From positions 1 through 64,000 of the forward strand of contig NZ_VVIW01000025.1 of assembly GCF_011682045.1 (NCBI RefSeq): a DNA stretch of 64,000 nt, in the 5' to 3' direction. A model generated the notes under the pieces. It did not search any database. It was not told where the DNA came from and worked only from the letters and a program-made list of their open reading frames with translations. Within the stretch, counting starts at the first letter, position 1; each line of letters begins with the position of its first letter. Origin of the DNA: Massilia aquatica (GTDB taxonomy: Bacteria > Pseudomonadota > Gammaproteobacteria > Burkholderiales > Burkholderiaceae_D). Of the stretch, positions 16,555 through 26,306 are shown piece by piece. Made by a program: the position numbers and the translations under genes.

Positions 16555-17475
16555 ATGAAAAAAGTCTTGTTTTGCCTGACCATGTGCTGCGCCGCCGTCC
16601 AGTCACTGGCGCAAGCGCCGGCCAGCCCGCCTGCCGCACCTTCCGCACCTTCCGCCGAGACCGCCACCCAGGCGGTCAAGTCCGACACCTTCTTGCTGAC
16701 ATCGGCCGTGCTGTCCGAAACCCGGCGCATCAATGTGTTCGCGCCAGCCGGACACGGCGGCAAGGAGTCTGCCGCGCTGCCGGTGCTGTACATGCCGGAC
16801 GGCGGCCAGGCCGAAGACTTCCCGCACGTCGCACAGACGGTGCAGGCGCTGGTGGCGGCCGGGCGCATGCCGCCCGTGCTACTGGTGGGAATCGAAAACG
16901 CCGAACGCCGGCGCGACCTGACCGGCCCCACCACGGTCGAGAGCGACAAGAAGATCGCCGCGCGCGTGGGTGGCTCGGCGGCGTTCCGCCAGTTCATCCG
17001 CACCGAGCTGATGCCGTACATCGGCGCGCACTACCGGGTGACGGCGGATAAAGGAATCGTGGGCGAATCGCTGGCCGGCCTGTTCATCGTGGAAACCTTG
17101 CTGGTCGAGCCGGACCTGTTCGACCGCTACGTGGCGATCAGCCCCAGCCTGTGGTGGAACGATGAAGCGCTGGTGCGCGCGGCCGACGCCAGCATCAAGG
17201 CGCTGCCGGCCCGCCCAAAGAAGATTTTCCTGACCTCGGCCGATGAAGACAATATCGTCCCCGGCACGGCGCGCCTGGCGGCATCGCTGCTGGCCCATGC
17301 GCCGGCCGGCGTGAGCCTGAGCTTCAAGCCGATGCCGAACGAGCGTCACGATACGATTTACCGGGCCAGCGAAGCGGTGGCGCTGGAAACGGTGTACGGG
17401 CCGGCCGGTGGCGTGGGGTCGGCGGCCAGGAGCGCCGCGCCGGCCGCGGCCAGGGCGCCCGGCGTCGCCCAGTAA
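16555..17475 (+). CDS. Secreted alpha/beta-hydrolase, esterase D / IroE-like
   Basis: A signal peptide (MKKVLFCLTMCCAAVQSLAQ) precedes an alpha/beta-hydrolase of the Esterase-D type. The nucleophile is Ser172 in GESLAG, followed by the strand VAISPSLWWND that typifies the IroE/YbbA group. Asp230 (TSADEDN) and His265 (ERHDTIYR) are likely to complete the triad. IroE-type enzymes hydrolyse siderophore esters, whereas other members act on diverse esters. No siderophore genes are nearby, so only a general carboxyl-esterase role in the periplasm is supported. The last 30 residues are an Ala/Gly/Pro-rich tail of no evident function. Confidence 0.8.
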   Translation: MKKVLFCLTMCCAAVQSLAQAPASPPAAPSAPSAETATQAVKSDTFLLTSAVLSETRRINVFAPAGHGGKESAALPVLYMPDGGQAEDFPHVAQTVQALVAAGRMPPVLLVGIENAERRRDLTGPTTVESDKKIAARVGGSAAFRQFIRTELMPYIGAHYRVTADKGIVGESLAGLFIVETLLVEPDLFDRYVAISPSLWWNDEALVRAADASIKALPARPKKIFLTSADEDNIVPGTARLAASLLAHAPAGVSLSFKPMPNERHDTIYRASEAVALETVYGPAGGVGSAARSAAPAAARAPGVAQ

Positions 17476-17604
17476 GCGCGACCGGTGGCGCGCGTCTGTC
17501 ACCCGTTACACGCGGGGACGGCATGCGCGCGCCTTTTTTCCTGCGAAAATTCTCACCAATCCTCTCCGTTATACAACGGATTTCATTTTCCTGGTGCAAC
17601 ACGT

Positions 17605-17634
17605 TTGACATCGCCGCGCTCGCGCGCCTATCCT
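17605..17634 (+). promoter_or_regulatory. Sigma-70-like promoter upstream of the TorF/MCP genes
   Basis: TTGACA (17605-17610) and TATCCT (17629-17634) are separated by 18 bases. A start near 17641 would leave a leader of about 180 bases before the porin ATG at 17825. The rest of the 349-base gap 17476-17824 shows no gene and no recognised structured RNA. Confidence 0.45.
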
Positions 17635-17824
17635 TGGTGCATGGGCTCGCGTATGGATGCGCGTCCACCTGTTTCAAGCCCAGCATGACCGGGTGCCGCT
17701 GCCGGCCCCAACCTCGCCGGCAGAGTTTGCCGCACGTTTGACCTGACCCTCGTCTGACTCTTCGCTCAAGATGTACCTGGTGCGGCTGTCCTTGCGCGTC
17801 CAGTAACCTTACGGAAAACTCAAG

Positions 17825-18643
17825 ATGCCTTCTATCGTCAAGCACCGGATTGCTCTCTCTTTTGCCAGCCTGCTCGCGTGCGCTGCCCAGCCATCGGCCC
17901 GGGCCGCCGACAGCGCTGCGCCGGCCGCCGCGCCGGCTACCGCGCCGGCTGCCACCATGACCGCCAACGTCACCCTGGCTTCGCAATACATCTCGCGCGG
18001 CTTTCGCCAGACCTGGGGCAAGCCGGCCCTGCAAGGCGGCTTCGACCTGGGGCACCCGAGCGGCTGGTCGGCCGGGGTCTGGATGTCGACCGTGAGCAAC
18101 CGCTATGTCGAGGACGGCACGCTCGAAATCGACCTGTACGGCGGCTACACCGGCACTGCCGGGCCGATCGGCTACAGCGCGCTAGTCTACTACTACAAAT
18201 ACCCGGGCGCCGAATACCGCGCCACCGCCACCACCTACGACTACGGCGAGCTGTCGCTGGGCATGACCTACAAATTTTTCTACGTCAAGTACAACAGCAC
18301 CTTCACCAAGGAATTTTTCGGCATCACCAACGCGCGCGGCACCGGCTACCTGGACATCGGCGCCAATGTCGACCTCGGTTCCGGCTACACCCTCAACCTG
18401 CACGCGGGCGACGGCCGGGTCGACGGCGCCGGCAACGATATCTGGAACTGGCGCGACCTTAAAGTGGGCGTGAGCAAGGCCTTCGATGGCGGCTGGTCGA
18501 TGTCGGGCGCGTACACCAAGGCGCGCGGCGCCACCAATGCCTACGATGCGTATACGCTCGGCATTCCCGATTCGTCCGGGAACATTCCGGTGTCGAATCC
18601 GGCCGTCGGCACCTTCGTGGTGGCGCTGACCAAGACATTTTGA
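17825..18643 (+). CDS. TorF-family putative outer-membrane porin
   Basis: This 272-residue protein has a signal peptide followed by an Ala/Pro-rich linker, then a beta-barrel. The hallmark start of the mature barrel, [18 protein letters not shown] with [17 protein letters not shown] just after, matches the TorF/Gcw_chp family. Alternating aromatic and small residues through [18 protein letters not shown] and [14 protein letters not shown] fit transmembrane strands, and it ends in ALTKTF with a C-terminal Phe as required for outer-membrane assembly. The solute is not known. The chemoreceptor gene starts 32 bases after its stop, so the two are likely co-transcribed. Confidence 0.85.
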   Translation: MPSIVKHRIALSFASLLACAAQPSARAADSAAPAAAPATAPAATMTANVTLASQYISRGFRQTWGKPALQGGFDLGHPSGWSAGVWMSTVSNRYVEDGTLEIDLYGGYTGTAGPIGYSALVYYYKYPGAEYRATATTYDYGELSLGMTYKFFYVKYNSTFTKEFFGITNARGTGYLDIGANVDLGSGYTLNLHAGDGRVDGAGNDIWNWRDLKVGVSKAFDGGWSMSGAYTKARGATNAYDAYTLGIPDSSGNIPVSNPAVGTFVVALTKTF

Positions 18644-18675
18644 TGATCGAAACAACCACAGAGGATAACAAGACC

Positions 18676-20751
18676 ATGACAGCATTCGGATCAGGGCTTT
18701 CACTGAACAGCAAGATTTGCGTCGCCGCCACCACGCTGGTGGTGCTCAGCCTGGCCGTCACGGCGGTCGTGATCGGCGTCAAAAGCAGCGCCAGCGCGGA
18801 AGCGGCGGCCATGGAACTGGCGCGCACGTCCTCGCGCGAGGTGGTCGGCGCCTTGCAGAGCCGGCTGTCGACCAACCTGTCGAGCGTGATCAGCCTGGGA
18901 TCGGCGATGCGCGCCACCAAGGCCGTCAACCAGCCTTTGCAGCGCGATCAAATCAACGAGATGACCCGCGCAACGCTGCTCGGGACCGAGGACCTGATCG
19001 GCGCGGCGGTGACCTTCGAGCCGAACGAACTCGACGCCAAGGATGCCGAGTTCGCCGGCAAGGCGCCGCACTACGATGCCACCGGCCGGTTCATGCCGTA
19101 CTTCACGCGTGACGCCAAGAACGAGGTGCATATCGAGCCGATCGTGTTCGGCACTGCCGCCGGCGCGAATGACTGGTACGACATTCCCAAGCGCAGCGGC
19201 AAGGTGTATTTCACCGAGCCGTATGTGTACCCGGTGGCGGGCAAGGATGTGCTGATGGCCTCGCTGGTGTCGCCGATCATGGTCGATGGCAAGTTCAAGG
19301 GCACGGCCAGCGCCGACTTCATGCTGCCGCGCCTGACCGCCATCCTGGCCGGGCTGAAGGTGATCGAGGGCGGCAAACTGTCGCTCATTTCGAATGGCGG
19401 CCTGTACGCCAGCCATCCCGTCGCGGCGCGCCTGGGCAAGCCGGCCGACGATTTGCCGGCGGCCGCGCTCGAGCGCATCAGGCAAGGACAGGCCTACGAA
19501 TTCGACGATGGTCGTGGCAACATCCGCCTGCTGCAACCGCTCTCGATCCACGCCGATATTGCGCCGTGGAGCGTGGAGCTGAGCTTCCCCAAGGCCGTGG
19601 CGACCGCGCCGGCGCGCGAGCTGCTGCTCTACACCCTGGTGGTGGCGCTGGTATGCGCCGTGGCCACTGCCGGCATCCTGGTGCTGGTGGTCTCGCGCCT
19701 GACCCGGCCGCTGCGCACCCTGGGCGCGACGATGACCAATTTGTCCTCGGGCGAGGCCGACCTGCGGGTGCGGCTGGACGTGCGCGGCAAGGATGAACTG
19801 GCGGTAATCGGCGAAGGCTTCAACGCGTTTGTCAGCAAGATTCATTCGGTCCTGGTGCAGGTGCACGAGAGCGCCGACAACGTCGCCCAGTCGAGTGCGG
19901 AAATCGCGCACGGCAATAACGACTTGTCGGCGCGCACCGAACAGCAGGCCAGTTCGCTGGAAGAGACGGCGGCCTCGATCGAACAGCTGACCGCGACCGT
20001 GCGCGACAATGCCGAGAACGCCAAGCAGGCCAACCAGCTGTCGGCCTCGGCCTCGGAGGTGGCGCGCAAGAGCGGGGCGGCGGTGGCGCAGGTGATCGCC
20101 ACCATGACATCGATCAACGAGTCGTCCAACAAGATCGTGGACATCATCAGCGTGATCGATGGAATTGCCTTCCAGACCAATATTCTGGCCTTGAACGCGG
20201 CGGTGGAAGCGGCGCGCGCGGGCGAGCAGGGACGCGGTTTCGCGGTGGTGGCGTCGGAAGTGCGCAACCTGGCCCAGCGCAGTGCGGCGGCCGCCAAAGA
20301 GATCAAAACCCTGATCGACGATTCGGTGGGCAAGGTGGCGATCGGCAGCCGCCAGGTCGACGAAGCGGGCAGCACGATGGAGCAGGTGGTGGCCAGCGTG
20401 GGCCGGGTCAATGCCATCATCGCCGAGATCACGGTCGCGACCGGCGAGCAAAGCCAGGGTATTTCGCAGGTCAACCAGGCGATTGCCGAGATGGATGGCG
20501 TGACCCAGCAGAACGCGGCGCTGGTGGAAGAAGCCGCCGCTGCGGCCGAAAGCCTGCAGTTCCAGGCATCGCAGCTGGCCAGGGCGGTCAATGTGTTCAA
20601 GCTGGACGACCGTACCCACAGCGCGGCGCACCAGACAGTGGCGCGCTCGACGCCGTCGTCGACCATGGCCAGGCCCGGCGCCCGGCCGGCGCTGGGCAAG
20701 CCGGCCAAGCCTGCAAGCAAGCCGGCCACGGAGGAGTGGGACGAGTTCTGA
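18676..20751 (+). CDS. Methyl-accepting chemotaxis protein with periplasmic Cache domain
   Basis: From the ATG at 18676 (AGAGGA ten bases upstream) the product has 691 residues. Helix TM1 is at about 12-34, a dCache-type ligand domain at 40-310 ([17 protein letters not shown] at 167-183), TM2 at 316-340, then HAMP and the long signalling hairpin. The hairpin tip, with [20 protein letters not shown] and NLAQRSA, is the CheA/CheW contact. Methylation-type Glu/Gln heptads flank it. The C-terminus EEWDEF fits the xWxxF pentapeptide that recruits CheR or CheB, so the receptor is likely to be adaptation-competent. It follows the TorF porin, perhaps sensing a solute that enters through it. Confidence 0.9.
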   Translation: MTAFGSGLSLNSKICVAATTLVVLSLAVTAVVIGVKSSASAEAAAMELARTSSREVVGALQSRLSTNLSSVISLGSAMRATKAVNQPLQRDQINEMTRATLLGTEDLIGAAVTFEPNELDAKDAEFAGKAPHYDATGRFMPYFTRDAKNEVHIEPIVFGTAAGANDWYDIPKRSGKVYFTEPYVYPVAGKDVLMASLVSPIMVDGKFKGTASADFMLPRLTAILAGLKVIEGGKLSLISNGGLYASHPVAARLGKPADDLPAAALERIRQGQAYEFDDGRGNIRLLQPLSIHADIAPWSVELSFPKAVATAPARELLLYTLVVALVCAVATAGILVLVVSRLTRPLRTLGATMTNLSSGEADLRVRLDVRGKDELAVIGEGFNAFVSKIHSVLVQVHESADNVAQSSAEIAHGNNDLSARTEQQASSLEETAASIEQLTATVRDNAENAKQANQLSASASEVARKSGAAVAQVIATMTSINESSNKIVDIISVIDGIAFQTNILALNAAVEAARAGEQGRGFAVVASEVRNLAQRSAAAAKEIKTLIDDSVGKVAIGSRQVDEAGSTMEQVVASVGRVNAIIAEITVATGEQSQGISQVNQAIAEMDGVTQQNAALVEEAAAAAESLQFQASQLARAVNVFKLDDRTHSAAHQTVARSTPSSTMARPGARPALGKPAKPASKPATEEWDEF

Positions 20752-20759
20752 CCGTCTTG

Positions 20760-20798
20760 CGGCACGGCGGCGCAGCCCGCAGGTGCGCCGCTGTGCCG
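20760..20798. terminator. Strong hairpin between convergent genes
   Basis: A 15-base stem, CGGCACGGCGGCGCA paired with TGCGCCGCTGTGCCG with one G-T wobble, encloses a nine-base loop. It begins eight bases after the chemoreceptor stop codon and faces the convergent DUF2244 gene. It lacks a T run, so it may be a weak or bidirectional terminator or an mRNA 3'-end stabiliser. Confidence 0.5.
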
Positions 20799-20843
20799 GA
20801 CCCGTCAGGGCCGGCAGCGCCGGCAAATCCGCCTGGCGCGCGC

Positions 20844-21293
20844 TCAGCGCACAAAGGCCCGGCTGCGCAGTTCGCGGCGCAGCTCCTGCGCCACCTGCTG
20901 GCGCATCTCTTCTCCGATAAAAGCGCCGATCTCTACCTTGACGCCACGCGATTCGAGCGCGATCAGGCTGCGCTTGCGGTCGGGCATGGCGATGCGCGTC
21001 CAGCACGCTTCCAGCCGGATGCGCTCCACCCTGCCGGCTTCGACCCGTTCCACGATCAGGCCGCCTTCGCTGAACGCCACGGTCTCGCAGTCGCCCGCAT
21101 GGCGCGCATAGTGCAGCAGCGCCGCCACCAGCAGGCCGATGTCGAGCAGCACGAAGGCAAACACGAACCAAGCGCCGTTCAGCGCAAAGGCCAGGGCGAG
21201 CGCGGCCAGGAAGCCGCACAGCGAACCGTACGCTACGCCAACCTGGCGCGGCGACATCGAACAGTTCTTCTTCAACAGCCATTCCTTGTTCAT
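20844..21293 (-). CDS. DUF2244-type membrane protein
   Basis: This 149-residue protein begins MNKEWLLKKNCSMSPRQ at 21293, the usual start of DUF2244 members (R-N-C-x-x-x-P). Two adjacent membrane helices cover about residues 23-67 and are followed by a soluble domain with CETVAFSEGGLIVER and RIRLEACWTR. Members of this family frequently sit beside cytochrome c oxidase genes, and here the gene lies 43 bases downstream of ctaD, so a role connected with the oxidase is plausible though unproven. The upstream in-frame extension lacks a ribosome site and overlaps ctaD. Confidence 0.75.
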   Translation of the reverse strand: MNKEWLLKKNCSMSPRQVGVAYGSLCGFLAALALAFALNGAWFVFAFVLLDIGLLVAALLHYARHAGDCETVAFSEGGLIVERVEAGRVERIRLEACWTRIAMPDRKRSLIALESRGVKVEIGAFIGEEMRQQVAQELRRELRSRAFVR

Positions 21294-21336
21294 GTTGGTG
21301 CCATGCTTGTTTTTGTGCGCCGTGCTGCTTGATGCG

Positions 21337-22932
21337 CTATTTGACCTGCGGCGGCGTCTCGAACGTGTGGAAGGGCGCAGGGCTGGGCACTGTCCATTCG
21401 AGCCCTTCGGCGCCATCCCACGGCGTGGCCGCCGCCTTCTCGCCGCCGCGCACGGTGGGCAGCACGATGGCGAACAGCCAGTAAGCTTGCGTCAGCCCGA
21501 ACAGCAGGGCGCCGACCGAGGTGAGCATGTGAAAGTCGGTAAACTGCGTGGCATAGTCGGCATAACGGCGCGGCATGCCGGCCAGTCCCAGGAAATGCAT
21601 GGGGAAAAAGGTCACGTTGACCCACACCAGCGAATTCCAGAAGTGAAACTTGGCACGCCCTTCGTTGTACATGTGCCCGGTCCATTTGGGCACCCAGTAG
21701 TAATAGCCGGCGAACAGGCAGAACAGCGAGCCGGCCACCAGCACGTAGTGAAAGTGGGCCACCACGTAATAGGTGTCATGCACCTGGATATCGATCGGCA
21801 CCACCGCCAGCAGCACGCCCGACAGCCCGCCGATGGTAAACACCCAGATGAAGCCGATCGCGAACAGCATCGGCGTTTCCAGCGTGATCGAGCCGCGCCA
21901 CATGGTGGCGATCCAGTTGAACACCTTCACGCCGGTCGGCACCGCCACCAGCATGGTGGCGTACATGAAGAACAGCTGGGCCGTGATCGGCATGCCGGTG
22001 GTGAACATGTGGTGTGCCCAGACGATGAACGAGAGGATCGCGATCGAGGCGGTGGCGTACACCATTGAGGCGTAGCCGAACAGGCTCTTGCGCGCAAAGG
22101 CAGGAATGACCTGCGAAATGATGCCGAAGCCGGGCAGGATCATGATGTACACCTCGGGATGGCCGAAGAACCAGAAAATGTGCTGGTACAGGACCGGATC
22201 GCCCCCGCCGGCCGCGTTGAAGAAGCTGGTGCCGAAATGGCGGTCGGTGAGCATCATGGTCACGGCGGCGGCCAGCACCGGCATGACGGCGATGAGCAGG
22301 TAAGCGGTGATCAGCCAGGTCCAGCAGAAGATCGGCATCTTCATCAGCACCATGCCGGGCGCGCGCATGTTGAGGATGGTGGTGATGATGTTAATCGCGC
22401 CCATGATCGAGGAGGCGCCCATCAGGTGGATGGCGAAGATGGTCAGGTCCATGCCCGGCCCCATCTGCACCGACAGCGGCGGATACATGGTCCAGCCCGA
22501 CGCGGTGGCGCCGCCGGCGCTGAAAAACGCGGCCAGCAGCAGCACGCCGGCCGGCGGCAGCAGCCAGAACGAAAAATTGTTCATGCGCGCGAACGCCATG
22601 TCGGAGGCGCCGATCTGGAGCGGGATCATCCAGTTGGCGAAGCCCACAAAAGCCGGCATGATGGCGCCGAACACCATCACCAGCCCGTGCACGGTAACGA
22701 ACTGGTTGTACAGCTCGGGATAAAAGAATTGCAGCCCCGGGCGGAACAGTTCGAGCCGGATCAGCAACGCCAGCACGCCGCCGGCCATGAACATGACCAG
22801 CGAAAACCACAGGTACAGGGTGCCGATATCCTTGTGGTTGGTGGCGTACAGCCAGCGCCGCCAGCCATGCGGATGGGTGTGCTGTTCGTCATGGGCCAGC
22901 TGGCCCTGGCCGGGAAGGATGCTTACGCTCAT
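21337..22932 (-). CDS. ctaD: Cytochrome c oxidase subunit I
   Basis: The 531-residue, twelve-helix heme-copper oxidase subunit I should reduce oxygen to water and pump protons. The motif NHKDIGTLY opens the first helix, and the low-spin heme His lies in [10 protein letters not shown]. The HPEVYI segment carries the first CuB His and the D-channel Glu. The paired histidines are in WAHHMFTTG, and the last heme ligands are in AHFHYVL. All metal ligands are present, so it looks functional. Subunits II and III and the assembly genes are absent from the flanks; only a DUF2244 gene follows. It may therefore be an orphan or second copy that pairs with subunits encoded elsewhere. Confidence 0.95.
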   Translation of the reverse strand: MSVSILPGQGQLAHDEQHTHPHGWRRWLYATNHKDIGTLYLWFSLVMFMAGGVLALLIRLELFRPGLQFFYPELYNQFVTVHGLVMVFGAIMPAFVGFANWMIPLQIGASDMAFARMNNFSFWLLPPAGVLLLAAFFSAGGATASGWTMYPPLSVQMGPGMDLTIFAIHLMGASSIMGAINIITTILNMRAPGMVLMKMPIFCWTWLITAYLLIAVMPVLAAAVTMMLTDRHFGTSFFNAAGGGDPVLYQHIFWFFGHPEVYIMILPGFGIISQVIPAFARKSLFGYASMVYATASIAILSFIVWAHHMFTTGMPITAQLFFMYATMLVAVPTGVKVFNWIATMWRGSITLETPMLFAIGFIWVFTIGGLSGVLLAVVPIDIQVHDTYYVVAHFHYVLVAGSLFCLFAGYYYWVPKWTGHMYNEGRAKFHFWNSLVWVNVTFFPMHFLGLAGMPRRYADYATQFTDFHMLTSVGALLFGLTQAYWLFAIVLPTVRGGEKAAATPWDGAEGLEWTVPSPAPFHTFETPPQVK

Positions 22933-23101
22933 CAGGCTCTCCGCGCGTCGATGTCACGGATGACTATAGCCAGGCCCACGCGGCGCACGATTGCGCGCCA
23001 TGCGGTGCTTGGCGCCGGTCAAGCAGCCGCATTTTGAGGTGAACTCTTTGCCGCTGACGACGTCGGCATGCGCGCACACCGGCCCGCAGCACGGTGCGCG
23101 C

Positions 23102-24172
23102 TCAGGCGCCCGGCCCCAGCCGCGCGGTGGCGCCTTCCACCACGGCGGCCGAAAACACGCGCCGCTCCGGGCAGCCGCTACCCGAGCAGATCAGCCCGGT
23201 CAGCATGGCGCTGGCCGCCAGGGTCATGGTCTGCACCGGCTGGCGCAGGGTGGTCAGGTTGTAGCTGAGCCAGGCGGCCGGCGCCATGCCGTCGAAGCCG
23301 GTCACCGACAACTGGCCCGGCACGTCCAGCTTCAGGTCGTGGCGCGCCGTGTCGAGGCAGCCGATGGCCATGATGTCGTTGCCGCACATGACCGCGTCCG
23401 GCAAGCCGCCCAGGCGGGCGATGATCTCGCGCAGGCCGCGCCCGCCGCTGGCGTAGTCGTAGTCGCCGCTGACGATCAAGGGCGCCGCCAGGCCCAGTTC
23501 GGCCAGGCGCCCGGCCACGCCGCGCTTGCGGTCCTGGGCGATGGACGAGTCGTGCGGGCCGTCGATCATGGCGAAGCGCTTGTGGCCGGCGGCGGCCAGG
23601 CGCGATACCAGCAGGCGCGCTCCTTCCACCTGGTCGCACACGACCGCGTTGACCGCGCCTTCGCGCAGGGTGCGGTTGAACAGCACGAAGGGAATCCGGC
23701 GCCGCTCGAATTCGGCCGCCTGCTCGCCGCTCAGGGTGGCGGCCAGCACCGCGCCGTCGACCTGGTGCTGCCAGATGTCGGCCAGGGTGGCGCCGATATC
23801 GGCTTCGCGCGCCAGCGAAAACAGTAGCACGCGCATGCCGTGCTGGCCGAATTGCCGGCTCAGCTCGGACAGGATCTGCGGATAGTGCAGGGTGACGATG
23901 TCCGACAGCACCACCGCGATCAGGTTCGAGCGGCGCGTGATCAGGCTGCGGGCGGCGGCGTTGGGGGTGTAGTCGAGGTCGGCGGCGGCCTGCATCACGC
24001 GCGCAAAAGTCGCTTTCGACACGCTGGCGCCCGGCTTGAAGCAGCGCGACACGGCCGATTGCGACACCCCGGCCGCGCTGGCCACATCGTAGGACGTGAC
24101 GCGGCGCGCTTCGCTGTCGATCAGCTGCTTGACGGCGGCGATGCTGGGGGAGTGCGGTGGCGTGTGGGTCAT
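23102..24172 (-). CDS. LacI-family transcriptional regulator
   Basis: From the ATG at 24172 the product has 356 residues. The N-terminal helix-turn-helix is at about residues 24-60 (VTSYDVASAAGVSQSAVSRC) with hinge helix NAAARSLITRRS. A periplasmic-binding-protein-like effector domain follows, with conserved VDGAVLAA, MIDGPHD, CGNDIMAIG and VTGFDGM segments. It is thus a classical dimeric repressor with a small-molecule effector, often a sugar. No sugar genes adjoin it; it is divergent from a yegD-like chaperone gene. Two inverted repeats built from ATTGCC half-sites lie just upstream of its start and are candidate operators, suggesting autoregulation and perhaps control of the divergent genes. 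Confidence 0.85.
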   Translation of the reverse strand: MTHTPPHSPSIAAVKQLIDSEARRVTSYDVASAAGVSQSAVSRCFKPGASVSKATFARVMQAAADLDYTPNAAARSLITRRSNLIAVVLSDIVTLHYPQILSELSRQFGQHGMRVLLFSLAREADIGATLADIWQHQVDGAVLAATLSGEQAAEFERRRIPFVLFNRTLREGAVNAVVCDQVEGARLLVSRLAAAGHKRFAMIDGPHDSSIAQDRKRGVAGRLAELGLAAPLIVSGDYDYASGGRGLREIIARLGGLPDAVMCGNDIMAIGCLDTARHDLKLDVPGQLSVTGFDGMAPAAWLSYNLTTLRQPVQTMTLAASAMLTGLICSGSGCPERRVFSAAVVEGATARLGPGA

Positions 24173-24181
24173 TAAGTTCTT

Positions 24182-24211
24182 CTGGGCAATAATCCTTACC
24201 GGATTGCCCAG
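24182..24211. promoter_or_regulatory. Inverted repeat, candidate LacI-type operator 1
   Basis: CTGGGCAAT and ATTGCCCAG form a perfect 9-base inverted repeat separated by 12 bases. It begins ten bases upstream of the regulator start codon and would overlap its ribosome site or transcription start. It shares the ATTGCC half-site with the repeat at 24226-24239. Confidence 0.4.
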
Positions 24212-24225
24212 TGTAGCCCATCGCG

Positions 24226-24239
24226 TTGCCATGTGGCAA
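24226..24239. promoter_or_regulatory. Inverted repeat, candidate LacI-type operator 2
   Basis: TTGCCA and TGGCAA are perfect inverted arms around a two-base centre. The centre lies 36 bases from that of the 24182-24211 repeat. The short spacing is closer to usual LacI-family operators than the first repeat. Confidence 0.4.
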
Positions 24240-24335
24240 TACGTTACTGCTGAGAAAAGTGGTAGTGCGAGAATCACCGCTTTTCAGTTGCGCCGCGACG
24301 ACATTGCAAACGGGATGCCCGCTGGCGCCAGCGTC

Positions 24336-24344
24336 TGGTATAAT
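24336..24344 (+). promoter_or_regulatory. Extended -10 promoter for the yegD-like gene
   Basis: TGGTATAAT is a consensus TATAAT at 24339-24344 preceded by the extended -10 TG. No good -35 is present, as is usual for this promoter class. Transcription would start near 24351, about 20 bases before the ATG at 24370. Confidence 0.5.
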
Positions 24345-24369
24345 ACCGCCCCTTAATCTAAAGGGTACC

Positions 24370-25620
24370 ATGGCGAATGCTTGCGGCGTCGATTTCGGAA
24401 CGTCAAACTCAACAGTAGGCTGGGTCCGCCCCGGTCAGTCGTCCCTGCTCGCCCTCGAGGATGGCAAGGCAACCTTGCCCTCGGTGGTGTTTTTCAACGC
24501 CGAGGACGAGGAGGTCAGCTATGGCCGCGCGGCCCTGGCAGGCTATCTTGCCGGCTATGAAGGGCGCCTGATGCGCTCGCTCAAAAGCTTGCTCGGAACC
24601 AGCCTGATCGACGGCCAGACCGAGGTCGGCGGCCGCGCATTGCCGTTCCGTATGCTGATGTCGCACTTCATCGGCGAGGTCAAGCGGCGTGCCGAACGCG
24701 AGGCGGGGCGCACGTTCACCTCGGCCGTGTTCGGCCGTCCGGTGTTCTTCATCGACGACAGCACTGCCGCCGACCGCTTGGCCGAGGATACCCTGGCTGA
24801 AGTGGCGCGTTCGGTCGGCTTCGAGCACGTGGCCTTCCAGTACGAGCCGATCGCGGCCGCCTTCGACTACGAGTCGCAGATCCGGCGCGAGGAACTGGTG
24901 CTGATCGCCGACATCGGCGGCGGCACCTCGGACTTTTCGCTGGTGCGCCTGTCGCCCGAACGGGCCCTGAAAGCCGAGCGGCGCGACGACATCCTGGCCA
25001 CCGGCGGCGTGCACATCGGTGGCACCGACTTCGATAAATACCTGAGCCTGGCCTCGGTGATGCCGCTGCTCGGTTACCAGACCCTGTTGAACAACAATAG
25101 CGCGATTCCATCGAGCTATTTCTTCAACCTGGCGACCTGGCACACCATCAACCTGGCCTATACCAAGAAAGCGGCGGCGCAGCTGGCCGACGTGGCGCGC
25201 GACGCCCGCGAGCCGGACAAGCTGGGCCGCCTGCAGCGCCTGATCGAAGAGCGTTCCGGCCACTGGCTGGCGATGCAGGTCGAAGAAGGCAAGATTGCGC
25301 TGTCGGACGCGGCCAGCTACACGCTCGCGCTCGACCGCCTGTCGCCGCCGGTCGACCTGCTGCTGCAACGCAGCGAGTTCGACGACGCCATCGGCCACCT
25401 GGTCGGCAATATCGACCAGACCGTGCTGAAACTGCTGACGGATGCGGGCGTGGCGCCGGACGCGGTCGACACCGTGTTCTTCACCGGCGGATCGAGCGGC
25501 GTGCGCATGCTGCGCGAACGCATCGGCGCGCTGGTGCCGAATGCGCGCAAGGTCGAAGGCGACCTGTTCGGCAGCATCGGCGCCGGGCTCGCGCTCGACG
25601 CCGTGCGCAAGTTCGGTTAA
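24370..25620 (+). CDS. yegD: Hsp70-family YegD-like chaperone ATPase
   Basis: The 416-residue protein is an Hsp70-type actin-fold ATPase without the substrate-binding and lid domains, as in E. coli YegD. The phosphate 1 motif is GVDFGTSNSTVG (residues 5-16). The linker region has YEPIAAAFDY, phosphate 2 is LIADIGGGTSDFS, and the adenosine motif is FFTGGSSGV. YegD proteins are poorly characterised and presumed chaperones. The ATG at 24370 has AAAGG five bases upstream and gives the standard N-terminus. A DnaQ-type exonuclease begins 11 bases after the stop, so the two are co-transcribed. Confidence 0.9.
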   Translation: MANACGVDFGTSNSTVGWVRPGQSSLLALEDGKATLPSVVFFNAEDEEVSYGRAALAGYLAGYEGRLMRSLKSLLGTSLIDGQTEVGGRALPFRMLMSHFIGEVKRRAEREAGRTFTSAVFGRPVFFIDDSTAADRLAEDTLAEVARSVGFEHVAFQYEPIAAAFDYESQIRREELVLIADIGGGTSDFSLVRLSPERALKAERRDDILATGGVHIGGTDFDKYLSLASVMPLLGYQTLLNNNSAIPSSYFFNLATWHTINLAYTKKAAAQLADVARDAREPDKLGRLQRLIEERSGHWLAMQVEEGKIALSDAASYTLALDRLSPPVDLLLQRSEFDDAIGHLVGNIDQTVLKLLTDAGVAPDAVDTVFFTGGSSGVRMLRERIGALVPNARKVEGDLFGSIGAGLALDAVRKFG

Positions 25621-25631
25621 GGCGGCGCATC

Positions 25632-26285
25632 GTGTTCGAGAAACCGATCGTCATGCTCGATTTCGAGACCACGGGATTGTCGCCGGCCTGCGGCGACCGC
25701 ATTACGGAAGTAGCGGCCTTGCGCATCGTCAACGGCAGGGTGACCGAGCGTTTTGTTTCCTTGGTCAATTGCGGCGCGTACATTCCGGCCTTCATTTCGG
25801 AGCTGACCGGCATTTCCCAGGCCATGGTCGACAGCGCGCCGCCGGTCGGGCGGGTGTTGCCGCAGTTGTTGGAGTTCATCGGCAGCGATGCCTTGTCGGC
25901 CCACAACGCCAGCTTCGACGAAAAATTCCTGCACGCCGAGGCCGAACGGCTGGGCATGGTGCCGGGACACCAGGGGCTGGTGTGTTCGCTCAAGCTGTCG
26001 CGCCGCGTGTTTCCGGGCTTGTCGAGCTACAAGCTGGGCTTGTTGTCGGGCCAGCTCGGGATCCGCTTCCGCAGCGCCGCCCACAGGGCCGAGGCCGACG
26101 CCGAAGTGGCGGCCGACCTCCTGATCCACATCGCCCGGCATCTGGGCCAGACCTACGGCTTCGGTTCGGTGGCGCCGCAGTTGCTGGTGTCGATGAACAA
26201 GCTGAGCGCGGCCAAGGTGCCGGCCTGGCTGCGCCAGATGGCGGACGCGGCACAGTTGGCAGAAAATCCGCCACAAAGCGCCTGA
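25632..26285 (+). CDS. DnaQ-like 3'-5' exonuclease (DEDDh)
   Basis: This 217-residue exonuclease is of the PolC/DNA polymerase III epsilon type. Exo I is MLDFETTGL (Asp10, Glu12), Exo II is SAHNASFDEKFL and Exo III is HRAEADAEVAADL, so the metal-binding acidic residues and the His of the DEDDh class are present. It starts at GTG 25632, 11 bases after the yegD-like gene. It is shorter than DnaQ and lacks the polymerase-binding tail, so it is more likely a stand-alone repair or RNA-processing nuclease than the replicative proofreading subunit. The substrate cannot be told from sequence. Confidence 0.85.
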   Translation: MFEKPIVMLDFETTGLSPACGDRITEVAALRIVNGRVTERFVSLVNCGAYIPAFISELTGISQAMVDSAPPVGRVLPQLLEFIGSDALSAHNASFDEKFLHAEAERLGMVPGHQGLVCSLKLSRRVFPGLSSYKLGLLSGQLGIRFRSAAHRAEADAEVAADLLIHIARHLGQTYGFGSVAPQLLVSMNKLSAAKVPAWLRQMADAAQLAENPPQSA

Positions 26286-26306
26286 TCGCTTTACAATATT
26301 GGCACC

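Noticed and set aside
18700-21282. 860-codon open frame on the minus strand
   Set aside because: Mostly antisense to the chemoreceptor gene and of random, Arg/His-rich composition; not coding.
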